64,000 nucleotides of DNA from PoT sp049331405 (GCF_049331405.1 NZ_CP186274.1:8308001-8372000); one strand, 5' to 3'. Numbered from the stretch's first letter, positions 51,567 to 60,885 are shown. Notes: generated from the letters alone by a model not told the origin. Translations and numbers: made by a program.

Positions 51567-52013
51567 ATGGAATTCGTCCATGAAGTAACGGCCTACCTCG
51601 AGAACAAGCCCGGCCGCCTGGCCAAGATCTGTTCAGCCCTGGCACATGAGAAGATCGAGATTCGTGCCCTCACCGTGATGGATGCGAGCGACCGCAGCGT
51701 CTTGCGTTTCGTGACCGACGACCTCGAGCCCACGAAGAAGGTGTTGAACGCACTGGGGACCGAATTCACGCACGCCGACGTGATCGCCGTGCACATGGAG
51801 AACAAGGCAGGTGCCCTGGCGCGTGTCCTCGAGCGACTGGCCGAGGAACATATCAACATCGAGTACGCGTACGCCTCGAGCGCCGGGGCCCCCGGCAAGA
51901 GCCTGGGGATCTTCCACACGTCGAACCCGAAACGCGCTCTCCAGGTCTTGAGCGAGTCGTCGGTCAATGGCGTGGACCGCAGCACGGGGCGTCGTCCGCT
52001 CCATAGCCGCTGA
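51567..52013 (+). CDS. Protein with two ACT domains
   Basis: 148 residues from ATG 51567, with GGAGG 7 bases upstream. Two ACT domains lie in tandem: EVTAYLENKPGRLAKICSAL with IRALTVMDASDRSVLRFV, then IAVHMENKAGALARVLERLA with EYAYASSAGAPGKSLGIF. ACT domains bind amino acids and regulate enzymes or transcription; this protein has no other domain. Stand-alone two-ACT proteins of this sort occur widely. A strong terminator follows, so it is monocistronic. Confidence 0.85.
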   Translation: MEFVHEVTAYLENKPGRLAKICSALAHEKIEIRALTVMDASDRSVLRFVTDDLEPTKKVLNALGTEFTHADVIAVHMENKAGALARVLERLAEEHINIEYAYASSAGAPGKSLGIFHTSNPKRALQVLSESSVNGVDRSTGRRPLHSR

Positions 52014-52070
52014 GGATAGGCCGCGACCTTCCGCGGACGTTCCATTTTCTCGATACCGAACCGAAGAATT

Positions 52071-52115
52071 CGACCGAGGCTCGTGATCAACTTCACGAGC
52101 CTCGGTCGATCTTTT
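52071..52115 (+). terminator. Strong rho-independent terminator of the ACT gene
   Basis: CGACCGAGGCTCGTGA (52071-52086) pairs exactly with TCACGAGCCTCGGTCG (52093-52108), loop TCAACT, then ATCTTTTCG. Confidence 0.88.
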
Positions 52116-52233
52116 CGTGCAGGCCGAGTCATCATGACCCATCGGCGGGCCCTTGCCTGATTGACAGGGGTCGACCCTCGGGCTTAGCCTTGTGTTAGGG
52201 ATCGAACTACCCTCCATCGGAGAGATCGCGGGC

Positions 52234-53403
52234 GTGTCCAAAAAGAAAAAAGTCCGCGTTGCCTTCAAGAAGAACCGGCAGAAACGGACGCGTGCCAATG
52301 ACCTGACGCGGTCGTATGGCCAGGAGGGTACGAGCCCCGCTGAAGCCGCCTCGGGCGAACGGGTGCGAGCCAAGGGGGAGCTTTCGAGGCATCGCACGAT
52401 CGTCACCGATGTCGGCGACGCTGGCGACTCGGGGGGTTCCGGCAAGGACGAGTCGGATCCGGCCGCCATGCGGTCGGTCGACTTCGCCACCTGCGTCTCC
52501 GGGCGAGTCATCCGGGTCCACGGCCTCCTGTCGATCGTCGAGGATGAAGAGGGCCGGGCACATTCCTGCCACGTCCGTCGGCTCCTGAAAACCCTGGCCA
52601 TCGACGGACGCAATGTCGTGGCGGTCGGCGACCGCGTCTGGTTCCGCCCCGGGGGGAGTTCGGGGGACGAGGGCCTCATCGAGAAGGTCGAGGCCAGGCA
52701 CGGCACGATCACGCGCGGCTACCGTCGGCGCGAGCACATCATCGCCGCGAACGTCGACCAGGTCCTCATCGTGTCCGCGTTCGAGCAACCCGGGCTCAAG
52801 CTCCCGCTGATCGATCGCTACCTCATCTCGGCCGAGATGGGGGGCGTGCGGCCGGTTATCGTCCTGAACAAGGCGGACCTCGTGGACGTCGCCTTGTATC
52901 AATGGATCATCGGCCTTTATACGCAGCTCGGATATGAAACCGTGGTGACGTCAAGCGCCAACGGCCACGGGATTGAGCGGCTCAGGGAGATCGTCGCGAG
53001 GGGGATCACCGCGTTCTCGGGCCAGAGCGGCGTCGGCAAGAGTTCGCTCCTCAACGCGATACAACCCGGACTGAATCTGCGGATCCGGGAGGTCTCCGAC
53101 TGGACGGCGAAGGGGAAGCACACGACGACCACGGCGGAACTCATCCGGCTCGAATCCGGCGGGCACGTCGTCGACACGCCGGGGCTCCGCCAGTTCGAGT
53201 TATGGGGGGTCGACCCGGCGACGCTCGAAGGGCACTTCGTCGAGTTCCGCGCGTTCATCCCCTTATGTAAATTCCCCGATTGTTCTCACACGCATGAATC
53301 CGAGTGTGCCGTCAAGGATGCCGTCTACTGGGGGCGGATCCATGCCGGTCGCTACGAGAGCTACTTGAAGCTCTTCGAGAAGGAGCCGTTCGACACCGAT
53401 TGA
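52234..53403 (+). CDS. rsgA: Ribosome small-subunit-dependent GTPase A
   Basis: 389 residues from GTG 52234, with GGAGAG 8 bases upstream; an earlier in-frame start lacks homology. A basic N-terminus (SKKKKVRVAFKKNRQKR) leads to a Ser/Gly/Asp-rich linker. The OB fold begins near residue 88 (CVSGRVIRVHGLLSIVEDEE). The circularly permuted GTPase has G4 VLNKADLVD, then G1 GQSGVGKSSLLN, and G3 VDTPGLRQF. The C-terminal zinc motif CKFPDCSHTHESEC is complete. RsgA helps finish the 30S ribosomal subunit. It ends 43 bases before a convergent gene, with no terminator between them. Confidence 0.95.
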   Translation: MSKKKKVRVAFKKNRQKRTRANDLTRSYGQEGTSPAEAASGERVRAKGELSRHRTIVTDVGDAGDSGGSGKDESDPAAMRSVDFATCVSGRVIRVHGLLSIVEDEEGRAHSCHVRRLLKTLAIDGRNVVAVGDRVWFRPGGSSGDEGLIEKVEARHGTITRGYRRREHIIAANVDQVLIVSAFEQPGLKLPLIDRYLISAEMGGVRPVIVLNKADLVDVALYQWIIGLYTQLGYETVVTSSANGHGIERLREIVARGITAFSGQSGVGKSSLLNAIQPGLNLRIREVSDWTAKGKHTTTTAELIRLESGGHVVDTPGLRQFELWGVDPATLEGHFVEFRAFIPLCKFPDCSHTHESECAVKDAVYWGRIHAGRYESYLKLFEKEPFDTD

Positions 53404-53446
53404 TCCTCGGCTCGAACTCACTCAGAGATCCCGCCCGAAGCCCCGA

Positions 53447-54460
53447 TCAGCCTTCGACCCTGAGAAGGCCCTGAACGACCATGCGCAGATATCCCAGAGA
53501 ACTCGCGAGCCAGTCGAGGTCTCGATCCTCCCAGGGGGTCTTCTCGACCTTCTCGGGCCTCGTGAGCGATCCCTCGACGTAACGGCTCTCGCAGGTCATG
53601 GCGATCCGCACGATCGATGCCAGTTCGGCGGGTGTCAGGTCGGGGAAGTAACCGAGCCAGTTGCGGTCGTAGATCGGCAGGTCGTACGTCCTGGGGTGAA
53701 GCTCGATCGAGAGGTTGAGGTCGGGGTTCGCGTGAATCAAGGGGGCCAGCACGTCCGGCAAGGGGACGATGCCGGAGCCCACGGGGCGGGCCTGCCAGCA
53801 GAGGCCGCGAGGCGTGAAGGCGAGCACGGCATCCTTGACGTGCGTACTTATGACCCACTTCGCGAGTCGTTCGGCGGCCGCAACCGGCTCGTCGAATCGC
53901 ATGAGCACATTCGCCGTGTCGAACGTCACTCCGACGACTTCGGGCCCGAGATGTTCGAGGAAGGTCATCAACTCGACCACGGTGAGGTCGGCGTGCGTCT
54001 CGATCGCGAGCTTGATGCCGAGGGCCTCCAGTCGAGGCTTGAGCAGCTCCAGGACCGCGAGGGTTGCCTGTCGCTGCGTTGCCCAGTCGATGTCGTTTCG
54101 GAACCGGTCGTGCCGATCGCCGACGAACGCTCTCGCATGTGAGCAACCGAGCGCCGCTACGGCTTCGAGGCTCTGACCGATATGGACGATGAGCTCGGAG
54201 ATCGAGACCTCGCGGCCTCCGAGCCGAGAATGGCGGGCCGGGTTGGGCGAAGGGATCCCGACCTCGAGGTACAGGCCTCGCCCATCGGCCTCTTGGCGGA
54301 AGCCTGCGAGCTTTCCATGGTCGTGCCCTGCGTCGATCGACTCAGCCGTGAGGAATTGCACGCCGTCGAAACCATGGCCTGCGGCGAATTTCAGCGTCTC
54401 CTTGGCAGTGAGGCCCCGGTGGGCGATCGTTTCATGGTCGAAGCCAACGCGAACCGGCAT
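53447..54460 (-). CDS. Sugar-phosphate isomerase/epimerase-like (AP endonuclease 2) protein
   Basis: 337 residues, a TIM-barrel of the xylose isomerase-like family. Seen: VRVGFDHETIAHRGLTAKE, HGFDGVQFLTAE, LEALGIKLAIETHADLTVV (metal Glu), VVGVTFDTANVLMRFDEP, WVISTHVKDAVLAF (metal His and Asp), and LNLSIELHPRTYD. The family converts sugars or inositol derivatives; the substrate here is unknown. It is cytoplasmic by the absence of a signal peptide. No sugar-catabolic neighbour is present. Confidence 0.82.
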   Translation of the reverse strand: MPVRVGFDHETIAHRGLTAKETLKFAAGHGFDGVQFLTAESIDAGHDHGKLAGFRQEADGRGLYLEVGIPSPNPARHSRLGGREVSISELIVHIGQSLEAVAALGCSHARAFVGDRHDRFRNDIDWATQRQATLAVLELLKPRLEALGIKLAIETHADLTVVELMTFLEHLGPEVVGVTFDTANVLMRFDEPVAAAERLAKWVISTHVKDAVLAFTPRGLCWQARPVGSGIVPLPDVLAPLIHANPDLNLSIELHPRTYDLPIYDRNWLGYFPDLTPAELASIVRIAMTCESRYVEGSLTRPEKVEKTPWEDRDLDWLASSLGYLRMVVQGLLRVEG

Positions 54461-55163
54461 CGTGGGACGCTCCTCGATACGGGGGAGACAAGCTATCCAA
54501 ACTTCGCATTCGCGTTGTTCGGCCGCAAGGCCCCTCCCCTAGCAGAAGTCGTTTCAGAAAGCCCTGATAAGAGGTTTTCATGGAGAAGAATATCGCAACT
54601 GCAAGTGAGCCATCGGCTCTCGACAGGGGGAGGATTTGGCCGAAGAGTCCACGTTTTTCGATCTCGGCAATTCTCTCGAAAATACACCTGCGAGAGGGTT
54701 GACGGAACCGGCTCTACAACGTATTTTGGCGACCGTCCTGAGGGCATGACACGCTTCGCCGCCTGAACGTCATGCTCCTGATTTTCTGAAGTTGATGGAT
54801 GCTCATCATTCTCTCGCCTTCAACCACGCCCCTCACTGATCTCGGCGTGGACTTGACCGATAAAAAATAGGTTCGATTCCTGGTGGCAGGATGCCTTCGC
54901 TGGGTTCGTTCCTTGCGTTGGGGGATGGAAATCGGCTTCGAGCCGGCCTTCCGCCCTCAAAAGAGTGGCCACACGGCCCGTGCTTGTCTTAGCAGGATGC
55001 TGATTCGGCACGGGCCGCGGTTGGCCGTTTCTTCTCGCCCACATTCAATCACATCATATTTCCAACAAATCCCGCGACGTTCGCAGAATTCGATCGCGAA
55101 CGGGTTGCGACCTCGTCGTAAACCGTTCTTCGAAAATGAGACAATCGCGACGGGCGTACGCAT
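54461..55163. other. Gene-free region
   Basis: About 700 bases. Inverted repeat CGGCCCGTGC (54974-54983) with GCACGGGCCG (55008-55017) encloses AGCAGGATGCT. On the minus side it leads into CTTTTG, so it could be a second terminator for the lipoprotein gene. A GGTTCGATTCC string near 54871 resembles a tRNA T-loop but no tRNA folds around it. I see no gene. Confidence 0.45.
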
Positions 55164-55200
55164 AAAAAATCGAGAGATATACGCAAATGCATATCTCTCG
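55164..55200 (-). terminator. Terminator of the DUF3568-like lipoprotein gene
   Basis: CGAGAGATAT (55171-55180) pairs exactly with ATATCTCTCG (55191-55200). On the minus strand it is followed by ATTTTTTATG. Confidence 0.85.
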
Positions 55201-55236
55201 ACTCGAATATTAGCGCGAGGATGATCCGTCGAGCGA

Positions 55237-55761
55237 TCAGGGGACCGGCGAGTCGCGGTAGGGCTCTTCGGCCTGGTCGCGGAGCATCTCCGAGTCGGGG
55301 ATCGCGTCGCGCGAGAAGTAGGGGTTGGACTCGGGCGAACTCGGCGGGTCGATCGGGATCGCGGCGGGCGGGAGAGTGCCCAGACGCACGCCGATCCGAT
55401 CCAGCAAGGCCCTCGAGAGCGGCTCGTCGCCGAACCATCCGATCCTGACGCTCACTCGCGACAGAGTCTGGATCGGGTGGACCATGACGCTCACCCTGCG
55501 AGCGTCGGCGGTGGTCCCATTGAAGATAATCGTGCCCGCATCGGTCGTCTGCCGGACCGAGTTGAATCGCAGGTCTTCCATCGCCCCGGTGACCGACGCC
55601 AGTAAGGCCGTCGGTGCGCAGTTGAACTCTTGCGTCGCCCGGCCCGCGGAGTAGGAGAAGCCCGAACTGGTCGCCATCGCCCCGGCCATCGGAGCGACCG
55701 ATCGGCATCCCGCAAGCGTCAATCCAGCCAGCCCCACGGCCGTAAATGCGGTCCTTCGCAT
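55237..55761 (-). CDS. DUF3568-like lipoprotein
   Basis: 174 residues from ATG 55761, with GAGGAG upstream. A signal peptide ends in the lipobox LTLAGC. A small alpha/beta domain follows: FSYSAGRATQEFNCAPTALL, LRFNSVRQTTDAGTIIFNG, RRVSVMVHPIQTLSRVSVRI and DRIGVRLGTLPP. The fold resembles DUF3568, small lipoproteins of unknown role. The C-terminal tail is Pro- and acid-rich. A terminator with a T-run lies just after it, and a permease gene lies upstream on the same strand. Confidence 0.65.
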   Translation of the reverse strand: MRRTAFTAVGLAGLTLAGCRSVAPMAGAMATSSGFSYSAGRATQEFNCAPTALLASVTGAMEDLRFNSVRQTTDAGTIIFNGTTADARRVSVMVHPIQTLSRVSVRIGWFGDEPLSRALLDRIGVRLGTLPPAAIPIDPPSSPESNPYFSRDAIPDSEMLRDQAEEPYRDSPVP

Positions 55762-55927
55762 CGCACTCCTCGAATCCAAAGGAGCCCCGTCACAAGTCCA
55801 TGCTGCGCGGCGGCAACCTATCCCTTACCTCGGGAAGCGTCAAGATCGAAGTCTCAGTCGCCACGGCGAAGCCTCGGGACGTCACGCCGGCCTTTGATCC
55901 AGACCGGCACCAGGCACGCCGGAGCGC

Positions 55928-57328
55928 TCAGGCCGTGGCTTCCGCTTCGGGGACGTTCGCGTCTTCGAGCTTCCTCCCCCAGATGGCAAACATGGCCGCT
56001 CCGAGGACCAGAGACGCGAGCCCATAGACGAGGACGCGCGGTTCCGAGGTGGCGAGGATGTACAGCCATCCCGCGAGAGAGATCAGGGCGGGGAGAGGAT
56101 ACAGCCACATGCGGAAGGGCATGCGTCCGTCGTATTCAGGCCGAGTCCGCAGGTAGAAGACGGCCGCGATCTGGGCCACGAACTGCACGGGAATTCGCGA
56201 GACTAGCAGTGCGCTGATCACGGTGACGAGGTCGAAGAGGCACGCGATCGTCGCGATTCCTCCCACCAGTAGCAACGAGCGATGAGGAAATCCCCCCGTG
56301 GGATGCGTGGCCGCGAGGCCCCGGAAGAAGTGGCCCGCCTTTGCCGCGGCGTAAGGGACCCGGCTGTACCCCAGAAGCGCCGCGAAGGCCGACGCGGACG
56401 CCGTCCAGATGATCATGAACGTGACCACGCTCGCCCCGCGATATCCGTAGACCTTCTGCATGACGTCGGTCGCGATGTGCTTCGACCCGATCACCTCATC
56501 CCACGGAACGACCCCGAGTATGCTGATATTCATAAACAAGTAGATCAATGCGACCATGACCACAGAGATCAGGATCGCCCTGGGGAGGGTCCTGGGCGCG
56601 TCCGCGACCTCATCGCCCATGTAGCAAATCTGGTAATAACCCAGGTAGTCGTACATCGCGATCGTCAGGGCCGCTCCCAGGCCCAGGGCGAATCGTCGAT
56701 CGACGTGGAACGCATTGGCCGGGAAGGCGAAGGCCTGGCTCGGTTCGAAGGCGTAGAGGGCGGAGCCGATCACCCAGGCGACCGTCAGGAGCATCCCGCC
56801 CCAGAGCACGACCACGAGCCGCCCCGCCGCTTCGATGCGACGATAGGCCATCCCCGTGATGAAGAGCATCGCCAGAATGGCCAAAATCTGCTCATACTTG
56901 ACTTCCCAGATCCATGAATTTTTCGCGCCAAGGTTGAACGCGTAGCTCCAGGCCGTCTCCCCGAGTCGGGGCGCGAGGAACTCGGCATACTTCGCGAGCC
57001 CTATAGCCCCCGTGGCGACCTCGAGAGGTGCGCTGCAGAGGAACTGCCAGACGAAGAGGAACCGGAGCAAGCGGCCGAGCGGGCTACGCCCGAAGAGGGC
57101 GTCGAAGAAGTGGTACGTCCCTCCCGAACCCGGGAAGAGCGCGGCCAGCTCGCTCCAAACCAAACCATCCGATAAGGCGACAATCGCACCCAAAATCCAC
57201 CCGATCATGGCCTGAGGGCCGCCCATCGTGTTCAAAAGATCGGGAATGGTGATGAATGGGCCGATCCCCACCATCATGGCCATGTTGAGACTCACGGCCT
57301 GCAGAAGCGAAAGGCGAGCTCGAAGCAT
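55928..57328 (-). CDS. APC-superfamily amino acid/polyamine permease
   Basis: 466 residues with about 12 transmembrane helices. The first helix has VSLNMAMMVGIGPFITIPDL, with the unwound glycine region where substrate binds. LFPGSGGTYHFFDALFG follows, the usual PxxGGxY-type signature. Helix VI region has YDYLGYYQICYMGDEVADAP. The C-terminal half has PHRSLLLVGGIATIACLFDL. Cationic or small neutral amino acids or polyamines are plausible substrates; the residues seen do not decide. No catabolic enzymes are adjacent. Confidence 0.88.
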   Translation of the reverse strand: MLRARLSLLQAVSLNMAMMVGIGPFITIPDLLNTMGGPQAMIGWILGAIVALSDGLVWSELAALFPGSGGTYHFFDALFGRSPLGRLLRFLFVWQFLCSAPLEVATGAIGLAKYAEFLAPRLGETAWSYAFNLGAKNSWIWEVKYEQILAILAMLFITGMAYRRIEAAGRLVVVLWGGMLLTVAWVIGSALYAFEPSQAFAFPANAFHVDRRFALGLGAALTIAMYDYLGYYQICYMGDEVADAPRTLPRAILISVVMVALIYLFMNISILGVVPWDEVIGSKHIATDVMQKVYGYRGASVVTFMIIWTASASAFAALLGYSRVPYAAAKAGHFFRGLAATHPTGGFPHRSLLLVGGIATIACLFDLVTVISALLVSRIPVQFVAQIAAVFYLRTRPEYDGRMPFRMWLYPLPALISLAGWLYILATSEPRVLVYGLASLVLGAAMFAIWGRKLEDANVPEAEATA

Positions 57329-57738
57329 CAGCGACGAATTCCTGCGAGAATTGATGCGGGCGGTCGACTCCCCTGGCGATGGGCATTTTACCGCATGAGA
57401 TCGCAGACCGCCCGGAAATCATCGCTGAATCCGACGATGGTGAACCCCCATAGCTCTTTTGCACAAAAGATTGCACACACCATTGATCCGGCAAATTTTC
57501 CGACTTTTTCGTGGCAAGGTGCGGTTGAAAATTTCGATAGCCTGAACTATACCCACGGCGGTCGATGTCCGACGCTCCCTCCTGTCGGCATCGACTCCGG
57601 TTCGGTCACGCTGAGGCCTGGCGGAAATTCGCACGCGGAACTCCCGCGTGCTGGGCAACGCCTCGCCTCGTTCTCGGATAAGTCGCGGAAAAAAAGGGAT
57701 CACTAGCGGCCGGCGTCGCGAGGGTCCTCCTGCGCCCG

Positions 57739-57944
57739 TCACTTCTCGTCGTGCATCTCGCGGTGCAAGGGCAGACCCCTCACGACCACGCCTTTCGATC
57801 GAATGGCCTCGAAGTCGTTGCGGACCAGGGTGACCATTCGCCCTCCCGGCGCCCGGGCCCAACGCCTCAAGGTATCAATACACCCTTCGGCCTTAAGAAT
57901 TCTTAAGTCAACATACTCGACCTTTAGTCGATGAGGATCGTGCA
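57739..57944 (-). CDS. Possible short gene or gene remnant
   Basis: 68 residues, MHDPHRLKVEYVDLRILKAE onward. The 3' half (GGRMVTLVRNDFEAIRSKG) has the strong third-position G/C preference of local genes, while the 5' half does not. This would fit a real small gene with a diverged start or the tail of a decayed one. No ribosome site or family match is visible. It lies head-to-head with the sulfotransferase gene and overlaps the palindrome at 57892, which argues against it. Confidence 0.25.
57892..57907. promoter_or_regulatory. 16-base perfect palindrome upstream of the sulfotransferase gene
   Basis: CTTAAGAATTCTTAAG is self-complementary over 16 bases and lies 77 bases before the sulfotransferase start. 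A second dyad, TCGAC (57917-57921) with GTCGA (57927-57931), follows. It has the look of an operator for a dimeric regulator. The remaining 57329-57738 shows no other feature. Confidence 0.4.
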
Positions 57945-57984
57945 TGCCGCGAAATGCGGCGCCCCAGGGATCGGGAAGGATCAC

Positions 57985-58809
57985 ATGACGCAATCAGTCG
58001 AAGCCGTGCGGCGGGGTCGAGACTCCTCGACCGACGCCGGAGAATTGCGGGTCGCGCTCATCAGCACGCCCCGCTCGGGGAACACCTGGTTCCGCCACCT
58101 GGTCGCGACGTCGCTCGAACTCGAGCAGATGCCGATCTATAATCCGCTCGAGGCAGATTGGGCAAATCTCCCGGGACGTTGCATCTTGATGACGCACTGG
58201 CACCGGACCGAGCCCTTCCTCTCCCTGCTCCACGAGCGGGACTTTCACGTCCTGACGCTGGTGCGTCACCCGCTTGACGTCCTCATCTCCATCCTGCACT
58301 TCACCGTCCACAACCCCGAGACCGGGCGCTGGGTCAACGGCGACGGCGGGGACGAGCTCAGCATCGTCGGCAAGTCGCCGTTGAGCCAGGAATTCCTCGA
58401 GTACGCCATGAGCCCCAGGGCCATGACCTTGCTCTCGATCAGCTCGGAGTGGGCGCAAGAGCCGGGCTCCCGGTTGATCCGCTATGAGGACCTCGTCGCC
58501 GACCCTCGAAAGGTCCTGCTGGACGTCTCCTATTGCGACGCCTCGCAACGGACGCCCTCGATCGTCGAGGCCATCGCGAAGAACACGCTCGAGAACCTCC
58601 GGGCGAGGGAAGGTCTCCACCACTGGCGAGGACGCCCGGGACATTGGCGGCAGTTCCTCCCGAAAGACCTCGCCCTGAAAATCGCCGACTTCCACGCGGA
58701 GACCTTCACCGCCTTCGGCTATACGTGCGACCCGGATGCGACGCTCACGAGAGAGCAGGCTCAGGCCAACTGGAACGAAAGCCTCTGCGTCCCGAAGTTG
58801 GAAGCGTAA
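57985..58809 (+). CDS. Sulfotransferase-family protein
   Basis: 274 residues from ATG 57985, with GGAAGG about 6 bases upstream. It has the PAPS-binding signatures: the 5'-phosphosulfate loop STPRSGNTWFRHL near residue 29, the 3'-phosphate motif VLTLVRHPLDVLISIL, and the C-terminal WRGRPGHWRQFLPKDL. A catalytic His is likely in MTHWHRTEP. Cytosolic-type sulfotransferases move sulfate to hydroxyl or amino groups of small molecules or glycans; the acceptor is unknown. No PAPS-synthesis genes are adjacent. Confidence 0.8.
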   Translation: MTQSVEAVRRGRDSSTDAGELRVALISTPRSGNTWFRHLVATSLELEQMPIYNPLEADWANLPGRCILMTHWHRTEPFLSLLHERDFHVLTLVRHPLDVLISILHFTVHNPETGRWVNGDGGDELSIVGKSPLSQEFLEYAMSPRAMTLLSISSEWAQEPGSRLIRYEDLVADPRKVLLDVSYCDASQRTPSIVEAIAKNTLENLRAREGLHHWRGRPGHWRQFLPKDLALKIADFHAETFTAFGYTCDPDATLTREQAQANWNESLCVPKLEA

Positions 58810-60102
58810 CCTAATCGTCAGACATTCCCCCCTAAGCTTTGCCTTACTGCAATATCCCCCAAGCAGTTCGCACCTGGGAATTCTATGTAAAATCGAGTTA
58901 ACGCTCCCACTTACTGCGGCCATGTTTGAGCTCTTCACCGCCTAGTTTCCTAAAAGCGTACCAATTCTGAGTACGTTAGGACTCGAGGCGTTGGAGCTTT
59001 TTTGTGCGCAGGCGAATCGCATCCCTGATTTGCAATTCACGGCGGCCAGGCCGTTCGCCCTGGCCGAGCGACTTGCTTTTGGATGTCGATCTGCCCAATC
59101 AATTTGCTCGAATTTGCAAATGTTTCATTGACACACCTTGCCGACAAGTGATTCGCCCGGCAAGGTTGCCTGGGCACAACGGCACCGAGGTTCCCCGAAG
59201 CGAATGCCATTCCCGCGTCGATGGCGGGTCTCTCGGCGCACGTTCGCGGGAATCGAACGATGCCGCTCCGAATCATGAGGTCTCGCATCGCCGGGCTTTG
59301 ATGTCGCGATGGCCTGGCATCAAGCCTGGCGCGCATTCGCAGCGATTTCGACGGCTTTGTTGCGATCGCCTTTCGAGCGACTCCACGGCCTTCGCTCGGG
59401 GGCATCTTCCGGTGACGGAAGGGGTGATACCCCGATTTGCGAGCCTGTGGGCTTCCTCGAGACACGGCATACGACCCGACGTCATGGGCTGTAGTTCCTG
59501 CCGTTAACGCGGCAAACCATGCCGATCTGAGTTCCTGTATCCAGAAGGCAAAATCATCCTTCGCGGACTTAAGTATCAAATTCTGTTTCAGCAAATGCAG
59601 CATCATTGAAAGCATGTGTTTGCCACAGAGCTACCTTCGCGTTGGACAACCTAGGCGAAGCTGTCATTAAAAAGTGTTAATTCGGGATTATGCTGGCCTA
59701 CCTCGCCTTGTGTTTCTTCCGAAGCTGAGGAATCCTGAAAGTTCTCGAGTATGAAAATCTTAGGAATAATCTCGGCCAAGTCCCAGATTGACCTCGGAGT
59801 GTTTCAGATAGCAAGCCTGGCAGGTCATCGCGAAGCGACAATGCCAGGAATCAGAGGATTTCGAGTACGAGGTTCGGCCGAGACGCCGGAATTAGAGTCG
59901 ACCGGATGTGATGAATTACGTTGGTAACGTCGTCCGGAGCGGAAGCGATAGCGTAGTCCAGGCTCGAGTGCCCTCGAAAAGGGCCAGATGGCCTCTGACT
60001 ACGTCCTGTAACTCCCCCCGAGACGAATTCTCGCGACTTGACGAGTTGGCTCGCCCGTCGTCGATCGACTCGATTGTGCGGCGGGCCACTGGAGTCTTTT
60101 CG
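58810..60102. other. Long gene-free region
   Basis: About 1290 bases. 58810-58990 and 59560-59760 are AT-rich; the middle is GC-rich but without a convincing reading frame. A minus-strand open frame at 59037-59615 is Arg/Ala-rich and lacks a ribosome site; I suspect a degenerate or dispersed intergenic repeat rather than a gene. I see no RNA gene. Confidence 0.4.
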
Positions 60103-60768
60103 ATGGCCTCGATCGTTCGCGACCCCCGCAGGGGAACCTGGTCAGTTCAGTGGAACAATGGGGACCGTTGGGTCCGTCGGGTCATCGTCCGGCGCCAGGC
60201 TGGATGGAAGCGTGGCGACCCGATGCCCGACCAGCCCCCTGAAGCCGTGACCGAGGCCCTCGAGACCTGCAAGGTGCGAGAGCACGAAGCGAAGCTCGGC
60301 AAGGAAATCGCCTCCAAGCACACGATCGTCGAACTGCTCGACCAGATCCCGATCGCGGTCAACGTGGGCGACACGGCCGAACTGGCCCAGAAGCTCGAGA
60401 AGTCCTTCGCCCCCTTCCGCTCGTACTGCCTCCGCAACGGCATCGAGCGGCTCGACCAGATCTCGCTACGTGACTGGTCGAACTGGGTGGAAGAGGGGAA
60501 GCTCGCCGCCACCGCGGATGTCGACCCGGCCAACACGGAAGCCATCATCGACATCTCCGAGGCCTCGCCTCCCGAGGCCGTCGCGACGATCGGAGAGATC
60601 GAGGAACCGGCAGCGATCCTCGACGAGGAAATGTCCGAGCCGAGTCCTCGCAGGGCCTCGGCTGTCCATGGCGATGAATGGAGCCACAGGGCGGCCCCCA
60701 ACAGTCACCATCACGAGATCAACTTCGCCATCGAGAGCCTGGAGACGAAGTCGCCCGCCGCATACTGA
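60103..60768 (+). CDS. Integrase-like protein lacking the catalytic domain
   Basis: 221 residues from ATG 60103, with GGAG 9 bases upstream; the frame opens earlier at 59908. The N-terminus MASIVRDPRRGTWSVQWNNG resembles the arm-binding domain of planctomycete tyrosine recombinases. KSFAPFRSYCLRNGIERLDQ and ISLRDWSNWVEEGKLAA resemble the end of a core-binding domain. The catalytic domain with R...HxxR...Y is absent; instead there is an acidic, low-complexity tail with a His-rich patch (NSHHHEINF). It could be a decayed integrase or a repurposed DNA-binding protein. The hairpin after it suggests a normal expressed gene. Confidence 0.45.
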   Translation: MASIVRDPRRGTWSVQWNNGDRWVRRVIVRRQAGWKRGDPMPDQPPEAVTEALETCKVREHEAKLGKEIASKHTIVELLDQIPIAVNVGDTAELAQKLEKSFAPFRSYCLRNGIERLDQISLRDWSNWVEEGKLAATADVDPANTEAIIDISEASPPEAVATIGEIEEPAAILDEEMSEPSPRRASAVHGDEWSHRAAPNSHHHEINFAIESLETKSPAAY

Positions 60769-60792
60769 GCGTGCGAGTCGGGCCAAAGCGAT

Positions 60793-60840
60793 CGAGCCCG
60801 TACGCGACGCTCATGGCGTGCGTATGGGCTCGCGTCGTTT
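60793..60840 (+). terminator. Long hairpin terminator after the integrase-like gene
   Basis: CGAGCCCGTACGC (60793-60805) pairs with GCGTATGGGCTCG (60820-60832), including one G-T pair. The stem continues with ACGC/GCGT after one bulged base, and CGTCGTTTAT follows. Confidence 0.8.
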
Positions 60841-60885
60841 ATATCCAAGCCTCGAGTCGGGCGACCATGCGATTTCTCAAGACGC

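Noticed and set aside
54866..54885. GGTTCGATTCC, a tRNA T-loop-like string
   Set aside because: The flanking bases do not form a T-stem and no acceptor, D or anticodon arm can be folded around it.
59004..59507. Plus-strand frame of 167 codons
   Set aside because: No ribosome site, no local codon bias, and an Arg/Ser-rich composition typical of non-coding high-GC DNA.
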